Notes: generated from the sequence alone by a model not told the origin. 64,000 nucleotides of DNA from Photorhabdus noenieputensis (GCF_018448935.1 NZ_RCWC01000019.1:1-64000); one strand, 5' to 3'. Counted from the stretch's first letter, positions 18,424 to 29,057 are shown. Numbers and translations: made by a program.

Positions 18424-19200
18424 ATGAAATATGCCTTTATTACCGGCGCGACAGGAGATATTGGTTTCGCAATTACAGAAAGATTATCTGAGGATGGCTT
18501 TGAACCAATATTATTATCGCGTACTCCTGAGCGTCTTGATAGCGCAATTGGCAAGTTACGCAATAAATATGGTAGTCAATTTGCCAAGAAAATAGTTTGT
18601 GATGTCTCTAATCATGAAGATGTTAAAAAAGCATTTGACCAACTGGAGCTTGAAGATAATAAACTGACGGTACTTGTGAATTGTGCTGGTATTGCTGGTG
18701 GCGGTATTACTGCCGAAATAAGTCCACAAACCTGGCAAAATGTCATAAACGTTAATTTAAATGGCACTTATTTTGTTATACATGAAGTTTTGACAAGAAA
18801 ATTAATGTCATCCGGCGGCAGAATTATCAATATTGCCTCCACCGGTGGGAAACAAGGTGTTATTCATGGTACGCCTTATTCTGCTTCTAAGCATGGTGTT
18901 GTTGGCCTGACTAAATCCTTGGGGCTTGAATTAGCACGTAATGGTTCAGGTGTTACGGTTAACGCAGTTTGTCCTGGGTTTGTTGAGAGTGAGATGGCGG
19001 AGCGTGTCAGAGAACATTACGCCAAAATTTGGGGCACTGATGTCGCTGAGGCGAAAAGAAGAGTAGAAGAGCGTGTTCCTATCGGAAGATATGTTGAGCC
19101 TAATGAAGTGGCGGAAATGGTTGCTTATCTTGCATCTCCTCTCGCCGGGGCTGTAACCGCTCAAGCACTTAATGTGTGTGGTGGATTAGGTAATTACTAA
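18424..19200 (+). CDS. antA: AntA, type II polyketide ketoreductase
   Basis: 258 residues, a short-chain dehydrogenase. It has the NADPH-binding TGATGDIG motif at the N-terminus, NCAGIAGGG, and the catalytic Ser-Tyr-Lys in a PYSASKHG context (Tyr152, Lys156). It resembles actIII-type C9 ketoreductases. It should reduce one keto group of the octaketide made by AntD/E/F, before aromatisation, on the way to anthraquinone AQ-256. AGGA precedes the start. It is the first gene of antABC, and antB follows after 2 bases. Confidence 0.9.
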   Translation: MKYAFITGATGDIGFAITERLSEDGFEPILLSRTPERLDSAIGKLRNKYGSQFAKKIVCDVSNHEDVKKAFDQLELEDNKLTVLVNCAGIAGGGITAEISPQTWQNVINVNLNGTYFVIHEVLTRKLMSSGGRIINIASTGGKQGVIHGTPYSASKHGVVGLTKSLGLELARNGSGVTVNAVCPGFVESEMAERVREHYAKIWGTDVAEAKRRVEERVPIGRYVEPNEVAEMVAYLASPLAGAVTAQALNVCGGLGNY

Positions 19201-19202
19201 TT

Positions 19203-19916
19203 ATGGACGGCATTTCTTTATCATCTGATTTTTTTGATCTTTGGATTATAAAAATCGACGATATGGATTTAGTGTCTATTGAACAGTTAATTCACCGTTC
19301 TGATATAGTTCGCCATAACCAAATTTGTTTAGCGGATAGAAGAAAAAGATTTATATTTAGACGGGCTGCATTACGTTATGTTTTAAGTCAATATTTATCT
19401 GATTATGAAATCATAACGAGTGATAACGGAAAACCTTATATATCCACGGAGCAAGACTTCAAATATTATTTTTCACTGAGTGCGTCAGGAAACTATTGTG
19501 CCATTGGTTTTAGTTCAAGGGAAATAGGTGTTGATATTGAAGTCACTCCTTCTAAGATAAAATTTTCAGAAATTATTGAATGTTTTGTTAAGGATAAAGA
19601 GCTGGAATATATGCAAGGTGTAATGTTAAAACAACGATCAGGAGTGAGTCCCGGATTTCAGAATTATTATCATTTAATGTTATTATATTATTGGGTTAGA
19701 CTTGAAGCATATATTAAATTATTTGCTTCGACTTTACATGAGAAATTATTAGCTAATAATCCCGATTCTGTTAAAGATATGAAAGAGTTAGAGGCGAGCA
19801 CATTATTGATTCATCATCAGCAATTTGTTTGTGCTTTATCTCAAAAGAAGGTGATTTATACACCAAATATCAAGGAAATAAACTATTCCGAAATTATAAG
19901 GAACAAAGATGAGTAA
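19203..19916 (+). CDS. antB: AntB, Sfp-type phosphopantetheinyl transferase
   Basis: 237 residues. The Sfp-type motifs are present: GVDIE at 109-113 (Mg-binding Asp) and W.RLEAYIK from Trp164 (the WxxKEA motif, with Lys-Glu here Leu-Glu168). An RRAALRYVLSQYL segment and a SDNGKPYI motif occur earlier. It should attach the phosphopantetheine arm to the ACP AntF. In Photorhabdus the ant cluster carries its own dedicated transferase. It overlaps antC by 8 bases. Confidence 0.88.
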   Translation: MDGISLSSDFFDLWIIKIDDMDLVSIEQLIHRSDIVRHNQICLADRRKRFIFRRAALRYVLSQYLSDYEIITSDNGKPYISTEQDFKYYFSLSASGNYCAIGFSSREIGVDIEVTPSKIKFSEIIECFVKDKELEYMQGVMLKQRSGVSPGFQNYYHLMLLYYWVRLEAYIKLFASTLHEKLLANNPDSVKDMKELEASTLLIHHQQFVCALSQKKVIYTPNIKEINYSEIIRNKDE

Positions 19917-20724
19917 TATTATTGACTTAAGTGTTCCTATAGATTGTGATTTCTGGGAACCTGAGAAAGTAACTAGGGGAGTCGTTGATCATAAAGAGGG
20001 TGCCAATAAATTAGGTGAGAGTTATTTGTATTTCCATACCAATTCATGGTGGAAAAGAGCCTTTGTAAAACGGTTTAAACGTAAAAAGTGGATCATTGAT
20101 CACAATGATTTTCCCGATGGTATGGGATTATCACTGATGTATTATCAATTGACCACGCATACCGGAACGCATATTGATGCTCCCTACCACTATGGGTGGC
20201 ATGAAGGGCAAGACCAACCAGCAACAATTACTGATATTCCTTTGGATTGGTTTTATAGTCATGGTGTATTACTTGATTTTAGTCATGATAATCAGTCAAT
20301 TGATAAACAGGCGGTAGAAAACCAATTAAAGAAAATTAATTATAAAATAAAAGAAAATGATATTGTCCTTATCAATACTGGAGCTGATAAACTCCTGGGA
20401 GCAAAATCCTATTTTACTCACTATAGAGCGATTGAAAGTAGTGCTGTTCAATGGTTAGTAGAGCAAGGGGTAAAGATTATTGGGACAGATGCATTTAGCT
20501 TTGATCGGCCATTCATCGAGATGATTAACGATTATAAAAAAACTGGGAATAAAGATTGCTTATGGCCATCTCATTTTATCGGACGGGATCATCCTTATTT
20601 ACAGATAGAACGGCTTTGTAATTTAACTAGTATTCCTAAACCTTATGGATTTAAAGTGTGCTGTTTTCCAATAAAACTAGAGAAAGCAGATGCTTCATGG
20701 AGTCGAGTGGTCGCAATATTATAA
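19909..20724 (+). CDS. antC: AntC, cyclase-family (metal-dependent) enzyme of anthraquinone synthesis
   Basis: 271 residues. It contains the HTGTHIDAPYH motif (His84, His88, Asp90, His94) of the cyclase/kynurenine-formamidase family (PF04199). It also has the IDLSVPI start and a late GTDAFSFDRP segment typical of this fold. In the ant pathway it acts as a cyclase forming the third ring. It overlaps antB by 8 bases and is followed by a 735-base gap before antD. Confidence 0.87.
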   Translation: MSNIIDLSVPIDCDFWEPEKVTRGVVDHKEGANKLGESYLYFHTNSWWKRAFVKRFKRKKWIIDHNDFPDGMGLSLMYYQLTTHTGTHIDAPYHYGWHEGQDQPATITDIPLDWFYSHGVLLDFSHDNQSIDKQAVENQLKKINYKIKENDIVLINTGADKLLGAKSYFTHYRAIESSAVQWLVEQGVKIIGTDAFSFDRPFIEMINDYKKTGNKDCLWPSHFIGRDHPYLQIERLCNLTSIPKPYGFKVCCFPIKLEKADASWSRVVAIL

Positions 20725-21459
20725 TAATAATATATAATTATATGGTAAGACGGGGGAAATATGAGCAGAAAAGAGACTTCAAGATCATACAATTAAATCT
20801 AATATCCAATATGCCTGAATATGCCTTAGATATTTAGAAAAAGGTGCTTAAGGTATGAATGGTATATTGCATGATTTACTTGTATCGAATCCGCAAAGAT
20901 ATAGCTCAGTATAAATTAATGACTAGAGGTAGAGTAGATACATCGATTTAATCAGAAGTATCAATGATTAAAGCGATATATAAGTTAGCAAAATATATAT
21001 TATCTTTGCTATGTTTTTTGGCTATATTGAACTGTGAGTGAATATATCAGCTCTATAATAATAAATTTGTCATCTACTTTCTGGATGATTTTTTAAGAGT
21101 AAATTGAGTCATTAAGAAAAAACTTAGTTACTCTATCCATATGTAGATCGAAGGGAGTTAACTTAGTTTGGTTTAACCTGAAATATTCATATTATTCTTG
21201 CAGTTTAAATAGATGAAAAATCAGTAAAATAACCAAATGGATATTAAAATGGAATTATGGTTTGGTGCTTATTTTCAAGAATTTTGGCTAGGAGATAAAA
21301 ATCAAATATATATATGGTAAATGTAAATTTAAAGATAAATAAAGTAGTTTAATATCACTACTTGCAGATAATGATTTTCTTAAATGAAAATGGGTGGCTT
21401 TTATATTAATAAAGCTTACCTGAGTAAATGTTTATTCTATTTCTATCGAGATAATTATT
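20725..21459. other. AT-rich spacer between antC and antD
   Basis: About 735 bases with no supportable gene, rich in A/T runs and stops in all frames. Since every other junction in antA-I is tight or overlapping, this break suggests a second promoter or a processing/regulatory region for antDEFGHI. No promoter consensus can be assigned with confidence. Confidence 0.5.
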
Positions 21460-22746
21460 GTGATAATAAATAACAGAAATGAATCTCAACCGCGTAGAGT
21501 TGTGGTGACAGGGCTAGGTGTTGTTGCACCGACAGGTGTTGGCGTTAATGAATTTTGGAGCAATATTCATAATGGTAAATCAGGAGTGAGTAAATATGAA
21601 TGGGGAAGAGAAAAATTTGGTTTTAAAAGCGGAGCAATAGGAAAAGTTTACGGTAACGATAGCAATAACAAAGAGTTTGTTCTGAAAAGTGAACGTAAAT
21701 ATCTCCAGTTTGCGTTAGATGCCTCTGAGATGGCGATGCAAGATGCAAATTTAAAACCTTCAGACATTGATGGCCGACGTTTTGGTGTTGCGATAGCAAC
21801 AGCGATTGCTGATGCTGCGGGAATGGAAGAGTGTTTACTCAGAATCACCAACGGGGGCAAAGAGAATATTCACCCTGATTTAATTAAATCAGAAGATTAT
21901 GACAGCTTTGATTTCAGCTCTGCGGCAACTTCTGTTGCGAAAAAATATGGTGCATCCATGTCCGTCAGTAATATATCAACCGGATGTGCGGCAGGACTTG
22001 ATGCATTAGGCATTGCGATGGAGCATATCCGTTATGGCAGAGCGGATATTATGCTGGCTGGTGCAAGTGAAGCGCCACTTTGTCCACTCTCTATCGGCTC
22101 TTTTGAAGCTTTAGGGGCGCTGTCATCAAGAGAGTTGGAAAATCAGCAAGCGGCAACCTGTCCTTTTTCCCTTGAGCGGGATGGATTTGTGATTGCTGAA
22201 GGGTGTGGAATATTAATTTTAGAGTCTTATGAACACGCTAAGCAGCGTGGAGCTCATATCTATGCTGAATTAGCAGGGTATGCATCCGTCAATAACGCTT
22301 ATCATATGACTGACTTGCCTGCGGATGGAATGGCAATGGCACGATGCATTGATATGGCATTGAAGGATGCCCAGGTATCGCCATCAACGGTAAATTATAT
22401 TAGTGCTCATGGTAGTTCTACAGCGCAAAATGATATTAACGAATCAAATGCGATTAAGTTTGTTTTGGGAGAAAATGCATTCGGTATTCCAATTAATTCA
22501 TTAAAGTCAATGACAGGTCATGCTTTAGCTGCCGCTAATGCGATCGAGTCTGTCGCGTTATGTCTGGAAATAGAAAAGCAGTATGTTCACCCAACAATTA
22601 ATTATCAAACGCCAGATCCTGATTGTGATTTAGATTATATTCCTAATCAAGGTTGCGCATATCCAATTAAGACCGCGTTAAAATTATCAAGTGGTTTTTC
22701 TGGTATTCACAGTGTTATTGTTATGAGGGCAGTAGACAATGCGTAG
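21460..22746 (+). CDS. antD: AntD, ketosynthase alpha subunit (minimal type II PKS)
   Basis: 428 residues, beta-ketoacyl synthase fold. The catalytic Cys176 sits in STGCAAG and the active histidines in SAHGSSTAQND and SMTGHALAAA. The N-terminus RRVVVTGLGVVAPTGVG is typical. With AntE and the ACP AntF it builds the octaketide chain from malonyl units. It starts with GTG (21460-21462), with a weak GAG 10 bases upstream. Its end overlaps antE by 8 bases, as usual for KS-alpha/KS-beta pairs whose products form a heterodimer. Confidence 0.92.
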   Translation: MIINNRNESQPRRVVVTGLGVVAPTGVGVNEFWSNIHNGKSGVSKYEWGREKFGFKSGAIGKVYGNDSNNKEFVLKSERKYLQFALDASEMAMQDANLKPSDIDGRRFGVAIATAIADAAGMEECLLRITNGGKENIHPDLIKSEDYDSFDFSSAATSVAKKYGASMSVSNISTGCAAGLDALGIAMEHIRYGRADIMLAGASEAPLCPLSIGSFEALGALSSRELENQQAATCPFSLERDGFVIAEGCGILILESYEHAKQRGAHIYAELAGYASVNNAYHMTDLPADGMAMARCIDMALKDAQVSPSTVNYISAHGSSTAQNDINESNAIKFVLGENAFGIPINSLKSMTGHALAAANAIESVALCLEIEKQYVHPTINYQTPDPDCDLDYIPNQGCAYPIKTALKLSSGFSGIHSVIVMRAVDNA

Positions 22747-23854
22747 AAAAGTTGTCGTTACCGGTGTTGGTGCAATACATCCTGATGGCAATGATGTCAC
22801 TGCCATAAAATCAAAAGTCATTCAGAAATTATTGGGCCAAGAATCGAAAAATAATACCACCGCAAGTTCTGTAATAAGAACATTGAGTGATTTCGATGGC
22901 GCGAAATATATCAATAACCGTTTAAGACGCAAAATTGATGAATTTTCGGCTTATGGTATCGTCGCCGTTGAAATGGCATTAAGAGCGAGTAGATTGGATG
23001 TAGATAAGCTTGATCCTAATCGCGTTGGAATATATGTCGGAAACTGTTTTGGTGGATGGCAACATATTGAGGATGAAGTTAAAGCGCTCCATGTTGAAGG
23101 CATAAAGGGAATGGGGCCTTATGTTGCCACGGCATGGTTCCCTGCGGCACTTCAAGGGCAATTGTCGCTGCTTTATGGTTTTAGCGCGCAATCTAAAACG
23201 TTTTCTACCTCCGATGTGGCAGGGATGCAAGCAATAGGCTATGCAGCGGAAGCGATTTCTAATGGTGTTGCGGAAGTGATGTTATGTGGTGCGTCAGAAC
23301 ATCTTTCCAGCCCGTTAGTTAAAAATTTACTGGAGAAAACGTCAAGTCAGAAACACTCTGAGGTTTTTGGCGAAAAACGACTAGAAGATTTTTCCGAAGG
23401 CGCTGCATTTCTGGTGCTGGAAGAGAGACAACATGCTTTAGAACGCGGCGCTTCGATATTGTGTGAATTAACCGGTTTTGTTGATTATTTCGCACCGGAT
23501 AAAAATACCAGAAATAACACCTTAGAATATACTGCTGAACTATTCAACCATAATGAGAATGCTGTATTTATTATGGATGGAATATATGATGATGAAAAAG
23601 AGATAACGAGTAAGGCTTTCTCAAATAAAGAGATAAAAACATCATTTATAAATCTGAGGCCTTATTTGAATAATCAATTTTCAGTCAGTGGCGTGATTGA
23701 TTCAGTCCTGGCATCATCATTCTTGTCGGAAAATAGCGGGGATGGAGAACAACAATCTAATAAAATCAATGAGTTTTCAAACACTAACCAAATAATAATT
23801 CAGCGCCTCAGTAACCAAGGTCATGTATGTGCGTTGAGCTTTTCAGCTATTTAA
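22739..23854 (+). CDS. antE: AntE, ketosynthase beta / chain length factor
   Basis: 371 residues, a paralogue of AntD without the catalytic cysteine. The matching segment reads STSDVAGMQA, with Asp159 in place of Cys. The histidine motifs are also not recognisable. Such subunits set chain length in the KS heterodimer. It is somewhat shorter than typical KS-beta proteins of around 400 residues, with a shortened C-terminal half. Coupled to antD by overlap; antF follows after 34 bases. Confidence 0.9.
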   Translation: MRRKVVVTGVGAIHPDGNDVTAIKSKVIQKLLGQESKNNTTASSVIRTLSDFDGAKYINNRLRRKIDEFSAYGIVAVEMALRASRLDVDKLDPNRVGIYVGNCFGGWQHIEDEVKALHVEGIKGMGPYVATAWFPAALQGQLSLLYGFSAQSKTFSTSDVAGMQAIGYAAEAISNGVAEVMLCGASEHLSSPLVKNLLEKTSSQKHSEVFGEKRLEDFSEGAAFLVLEERQHALERGASILCELTGFVDYFAPDKNTRNNTLEYTAELFNHNENAVFIMDGIYDDEKEITSKAFSNKEIKTSFINLRPYLNNQFSVSGVIDSVLASSFLSENSGDGEQQSNKINEFSNTNQIIIQRLSNQGHVCALSFSAI

Positions 23855-23870
23855 TTCCTAAAATATTTAA

Positions 23871-24137
<267 letters not shown>

Positions 24138-24160
24138 TTGCTAATTAAAGGGAAACAGAA

Positions 24161-25708
24161 ATGAAACTCATCTCTATGTTATTACATTCAGAGCATGATA
24201 ACTTACATCATGATTGTATTGTCACTAAGGATTATCATTATACAAGAAAAGAGGTAATATCTTCTGTTTCCCATTTAATTGATGATTTACTTAGTCGAGG
24301 AGTTCAAAAAGGTAATAAAGTCATTGTTATATTTGAACATGATGAGTTAGGTATTTTCTTTTTGGCTGCGGCTAGTGCTATGGGGTTGCATTTATTAATG
24401 CCCTATAATTTATCATCGGCAACAATCGATGAGTGGATTAATTTTACCAATGAAGTGCAATACGATTTTGTTGTTTATCTCAAAAAAGATAAACATTTTG
24501 TTGGGAAGTTAAAAGAAAACAATATTAATGTGATTGATATTGCAGATCATAAGATCAGGGGGGGTGATGATATCGCTGAAATCCCAATGATAACTTATTC
24601 TCCACAATCTATTGCTAACTTTATTGTCCTGTTCACCAGTGGAAGTACAGGTAAACCGAAAGCCATTAGTATTTCAGAATCGTTAGTATGTCGTCGAATT
24701 TATTCGGTGACAGAGAAATTAAAGTTCACTCAAGATGCTAAAATATTCATGTCGGGTTTGTTGAATAATACAACGGGAGTGATTTTTTCTTTCGGCTCAT
24801 TATTACATCAATCAACACTTTTTATACCGGAAGATAGAAATGTAGAGAGATGGCCTGATTATCTTTCTCGCAATAAAATCACTCATATTATGTTACGCCC
24901 GGAATCAATGAAATTATTCGTTAAATCGACAGCGGAACGTAATATCGATCTCTCTTGTTTACAGGTTGTTGCTTATGGTGCTGCGGCTATGCCCCCTAGC
25001 GTACTTGAAAAAGGGCGTCAATTAATTAGTTGTGAATGGGTGCAGGGATATGGGTTAAGTGAAACTTATGGTCCTTTCTGTTGGGTAGATGAGCAAGATC
25101 ATCGTGATAAAAGATATCTCAATTCAATTTATTGTGTTGGTAAGATTGATAATACATTGGAAGTGGCGGTTAAACCTATTATTGGCTCGTCTGATAATAT
25201 CGGAGAAATTATATTAAGAGGTGAAAGTATTATGGAAGGATATTATGATGTCCTTTCTGGAGAAATAACGCCTCCTGATGAGTGGTTTGTTACCGGTGAT
25301 CTCGGTTATATAGATGAAGAGGGTTATTTAGTCTTAAAAGGACGTAAGCAAAATACTTTTATGAGTGCTAACGGACATAGAATTTATCCTGAAGAAGTTG
25401 AATCTATTTTATCCCGAATACCCAATGTGAATGTCGCTACGGTTGTTGGTTTTTCTTTCCATGAAAATGGTGTTGCTATTGATCAACCTGTTGCCTGCAT
25501 GAGTGGCGAGATATCGAAGAAATCATTACCTGAAATTGAAGATATTATTTCATCATTTTTAAGTAGTAAACTCAGTCGAGAAAAATGGCCGGATTGGTTC
25601 TATGTGACTGACGAATCTTTTCCAAAAAGCCATAATGATAAAATATTGAAAGCAGAGTTAATTAAGTCAATCGATCCTAAAAAACTATTTACATTGAGGA
25701 ATCAATAA
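24161..25708 (+). CDS. antG: AntG, AMP-dependent acyl-CoA ligase
   Basis: 515 residues, ANL superfamily. The adenylation loop FTSGSTGKPKA is at 158-168, followed by GYGLSETYG and the hinge region WFVTGDLGYIDEEGYLVLKGR, then the catalytic-lysine motif near the C-terminus (SHNDKILKAEL). In the ant cluster it is the CoA ligase and is thought to act on the chain or starter; the exact role is less certain than for the PKS core. Its stop overlaps antH by one base (TAATG). Confidence 0.88.
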   Translation: MKLISMLLHSEHDNLHHDCIVTKDYHYTRKEVISSVSHLIDDLLSRGVQKGNKVIVIFEHDELGIFFLAAASAMGLHLLMPYNLSSATIDEWINFTNEVQYDFVVYLKKDKHFVGKLKENNINVIDIADHKIRGGDDIAEIPMITYSPQSIANFIVLFTSGSTGKPKAISISESLVCRRIYSVTEKLKFTQDAKIFMSGLLNNTTGVIFSFGSLLHQSTLFIPEDRNVERWPDYLSRNKITHIMLRPESMKLFVKSTAERNIDLSCLQVVAYGAAAMPPSVLEKGRQLISCEWVQGYGLSETYGPFCWVDEQDHRDKRYLNSIYCVGKIDNTLEVAVKPIIGSSDNIGEIILRGESIMEGYYDVLSGEITPPDEWFVTGDLGYIDEEGYLVLKGRKQNTFMSANGHRIYPEEVESILSRIPNVNVATVVGFSFHENGVAIDQPVACMSGEISKKSLPEIEDIISSFLSSKLSREKWPDWFYVTDESFPKSHNDKILKAELIKSIDPKKLFTLRNQ

Positions 25709-27150
25709 TGAATTATGTAGAATCACATTCAGTTATTTGTAATGCTCAGATAGAAGATGTATATCAAATTATTATTAATTCTGATAAATGGCCAGGAATG
25801 TTTGAACCTTGCCAGGAAGTAAAAATTCTCTTTAGGGATAAAGAAGGTGAAAAAATAGAAGTTAAAGCTTTAATTAACGGTATATTAATGCAATGGGAAT
25901 CAAATCGTAAATTTTATCCAGAAACATACAGTATAAAATCAAAATTGAATCCGCCAATGACATTAGTTAAAGAAATGGAAACATCATGGCGCGTGATTAA
26001 AATCAATTCTCAGCAATGTGTGCTGCTGTTAGAGCATTTATATGATCTTGAGTCTGAAATAGCCGGGTTAATTGATGGTGTTGAAACAATAGAGCAGGCG
26101 CATCAATTTATCAGTAAAGCTATTGATACCAATTCAGTTAAAGAATTGAATAATATAAAAAATATCGTCGAATCAGCAGAAGGATCGGAAAAATTATTAG
26201 CAGGACATCGTACTCACTCGGTTATATGTGAAGCACCAGCACAGCAGGTTTATAATTTGGTGAAAGATGTCTCTTGTTGGACAGATATTTTTTCATTCTG
26301 TGATGGTGCAGAAGTTTTAGAGAGATCAGGTAATGAAGAATTGGTTGAAATAAAAGCAAAACAAAATAATAAAGCAGTAAGTTGGCAAACGCAGCGCTAT
26401 TATTTTGATGCTATTTACCGGATTGATTATGTTATGCCTACACCGATGCCATTATTGAAAACAATGGATGGCAGATGGCAAATTATTCCTATCAATGATC
26501 AACGTTGTATTCTAACGGTACAAAGGAACTGGTCTTTATTGGAAGATGTCAGTGGTATTGTTGATGGTATTGATAATCATGACCAAGCTAATTCCTTTAT
26601 TCTCTCATTTATCAATGATAATACTCGAATGGAGATGGATAGTATCAAGAGCCAGGTAGAGAGTCATAAAAAATCAAATTTATTGACTTTCACCGCAGGA
26701 TATTATATCCCTCACCAATTTGATGATGTTTACAATATATTTCTAAATATCGATGACTGGAGCAAGATATTGCCGCATTGTGATTCAGTCAAAGTTATTT
26801 ATAATGATAATAAACATCAAGAATTTAATATGGAAGTATCAACACCAAATGGAAATGAGACTTTCCGTAGTATACGATTCTGTGATGCGGATAATTTATT
26901 GATTGAATATTTCCAACCAGAGCCTCCTTTAGTATTAAAGTCTCATAGTGGCTCATGGAAGATATTGAGTAAAGGGAGTGGTTCGTACATTGTTTCTAGT
27001 CATGATGTTGAGTTAAATCATGAGTTATGTGCAGTTAAATTTGGTACGGAAGATAAAGTAAAACAACGAGAGATAGTAAAAAATGCTATTTCAGAAAATA
27101 GCAAGAAAATGGTTTTTGCTTGCAAAGAGTGGTTAGACGCTCGTATTTAG
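25708..27150 (+). CDS. antH: AntH, aromatase/cyclase with three SRPBCC repeats
   Basis: 480 residues. Three copies of one START/Bet v1-like unit are visible: repeat 1 about 1-160 (SHSVICNAQIEDVYQIIINSDKW), repeat 2 about 165-320 (THSVICEAPAQQVYNLVKDVSCW) and repeat 3 about 325-480 (YYIPHQFDDVYNIFLNIDDW). Each has a P-P/M-L-K-M/S-G-W-x-I motif about 70 residues later. The family closes and aromatises the first rings of polyketides; actinomycete versions usually have one or two domains. It follows antG with a one-base overlap and is 19 bases from antI. Confidence 0.88.
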   Translation: MNYVESHSVICNAQIEDVYQIIINSDKWPGMFEPCQEVKILFRDKEGEKIEVKALINGILMQWESNRKFYPETYSIKSKLNPPMTLVKEMETSWRVIKINSQQCVLLLEHLYDLESEIAGLIDGVETIEQAHQFISKAIDTNSVKELNNIKNIVESAEGSEKLLAGHRTHSVICEAPAQQVYNLVKDVSCWTDIFSFCDGAEVLERSGNEELVEIKAKQNNKAVSWQTQRYYFDAIYRIDYVMPTPMPLLKTMDGRWQIIPINDQRCILTVQRNWSLLEDVSGIVDGIDNHDQANSFILSFINDNTRMEMDSIKSQVESHKKSNLLTFTAGYYIPHQFDDVYNIFLNIDDWSKILPHCDSVKVIYNDNKHQEFNMEVSTPNGNETFRSIRFCDADNLLIEYFQPEPPLVLKSHSGSWKILSKGSGSYIVSSHDVELNHELCAVKFGTEDKVKQREIVKNAISENSKKMVFACKEWLDARI

Positions 27151-27169
27151 TAACTTAAAGGAAAATAAG

Positions 27170-28324
27170 ATGAATAATAAAAATAAACCCAATAGAATTT
27201 CACCAGAACTTCTTGCTACTTGTGGTTATTTTATGCCAAGACTATTTTTCTTAAATTCTCAATATGCTCCCCAGGTTCATTGGGGAGATGTTGTTGCGGC
27301 ATTGAGTCATTTTCAGCCGGAGAACTTAGACTTATCCTCAGAAGAATTTTGGTATGAATGGATGATTAATTGGTCAAAAGTGGGTGATAGCTATATTAGT
27401 ATCGCTAACTCGGCTAAAAGTGAAGTCAGCCATGTTCGTGCTTTGAGGAGTGCCGCTGCCTGTTATCATTGGGCAGAATTTATGTATTTCAGTGATAGGA
27501 GCAGAAAGATACAGCTCAGAGAGTATATTCGTTCATGTTTTTTATCTAGTATAAAATATAGTGACTTACTAGTTGAGCATCAATATATTGTCGTTGATAA
27601 ATTTCATATGCCATTTTTCCTTATATTCCCTAAAGGGTATAAAGAAGAAGAGAATCATCCTTTACCTTGTGTTATTTTATCCAATGGATTGGATTCAATG
27701 ACTGAAATTGAAATATTATCTTTGGCCGAGTTTTTCTTAATGAAAAATATGGCGGTAGCTATATTTGATGGGCCAGGACAGGGAATAAATCTTGGAAACT
27801 CGCCAATAGCCATCGATATGGAGTTATATGTTGAATCAATAGTTAAATTATTAGAGGATGATGCTAGAATTAATAGTGATCTTCTCTGTTTCTTAGGAAT
27901 TAGTTTTGGTGGCTATTTTGCTCTCCGCGTCGCGCAGAAAATTGGCGATAAATTTTGCTGTATCGTCAATTTATCCGGTGGGCCTGAAATAGCAGAGTTT
28001 GATAAGTTGCCAAGAAGGCTTAAAGAAGATTTCCAGTTTGCATTTATGCAAGATAATAGTCGTATGCAGTCTCTTTTTGATGAAATTAAATTGGATGTCT
28101 CTTTACCTTGTAAAACCAAGGTTTTTACTGTTCATGGTGAATTAGATGATATATTTCCGATCGATAAAGTGAAAAAGTTAGATCAATTATGGGGCGATGA
28201 TCATCAGTTATTATGTTATGAATCAGAGGCTCATGTTTGCTTAAATAAAATAAACGAATATATGATACAAGTTTCAGATTGGGTTAGTGAACAATTTTGG
28301 CTTAATGGCTATAAAAAAGGCTAA
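27170..28324 (+). CDS. antI: AntI, polyketide-shortening alpha/beta hydrolase
   Basis: 384 residues with an N-terminal helical cap region and an alpha/beta hydrolase core. The nucleophile elbow is GISFGG (Ser245); Asp326 (HGELDD) and His355 (EAHVC) complete the catalytic triad by position. In Photorhabdus AntI cleaves the octaketide intermediate to a heptaketide by retro-Claisen chemistry, giving the anthraquinone after ring closure. AAGGA precedes the start. It is the last gene of the operon; no clear hairpin terminator follows. Confidence 0.9.
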   Translation: MNNKNKPNRISPELLATCGYFMPRLFFLNSQYAPQVHWGDVVAALSHFQPENLDLSSEEFWYEWMINWSKVGDSYISIANSAKSEVSHVRALRSAAACYHWAEFMYFSDRSRKIQLREYIRSCFLSSIKYSDLLVEHQYIVVDKFHMPFFLIFPKGYKEEENHPLPCVILSNGLDSMTEIEILSLAEFFLMKNMAVAIFDGPGQGINLGNSPIAIDMELYVESIVKLLEDDARINSDLLCFLGISFGGYFALRVAQKIGDKFCCIVNLSGGPEIAEFDKLPRRLKEDFQFAFMQDNSRMQSLFDEIKLDVSLPCKTKVFTVHGELDDIFPIDKVKKLDQLWGDDHQLLCYESEAHVCLNKINEYMIQVSDWVSEQFWLNGYKKG

Positions 28325-28930
28325 CTTATTTTATATTAACTGCCTATTCCATTAGATATTATTATTTTTGGCTATTATTTTGTAAGTTAATAGTGAATAC
28401 AGATAGTGTGCAGGAGTCGCTGCGTATATATAGTATATGAGTATGAGTTGTATTTCCCCTCATTCGTAATGTGCTAACTGAGTTTAGAAATTAGCGATTT
28501 TGTCTAAATATTGTCTTGATTTCGCTCTTTTTATAAAGAATGGTAAATAAAATAGTTTAATGGGATAGGCGTTAATAATTAGGGTTTAAATGTTTACATT
28601 AGGTTGTGAGTAGCTATTTTATTAAAAATCATTTTTATTAATAACTATTTTTATGGTGTTTTTAGGCATGTTTGTAATATTTTATACAGATTTATCAAAT
28701 TACCAAAGGTTATTGTCACTGGCGGTAAAATAATTATCAAAACTTAAATCATAAGGTTATTAGTCAATGGGAATATCAGTATTGATTTTACTTTTTTAGT
28801 AAGTGTAATAGTGTATTTGCGTAATATTACCCTTTGATATTAATAATCTGATACTAGAAATAAATTGAAGATAAATGATTTATTATTATCTTCGTTAAAA
28901 AGTTTTATTTTTTTCAACAGAAGTTAAGGT

Positions 28931-29057
28931 TATACCCTATGGATTTCAAGATGTATCGCGACGGCAAGGGAACGAATCCCTGGGAGCATAGATAACTATG
29001 TGACCGGGGTGAGCGAGTGCAGCCAACAAAGAGACAACTTGAAAGACAACGGGTATA
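28931..29057 (+). repeat. ERIC repeat copy 2
   Basis: 127 bp in the same orientation as copy 1. It begins TATACCCTATGGATTTCAAG, contains TATGTGACCGGGGTGAGCGA and ends GACAACGGGTATA. It lies about 600 bases after antI. Confidence 0.92.
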
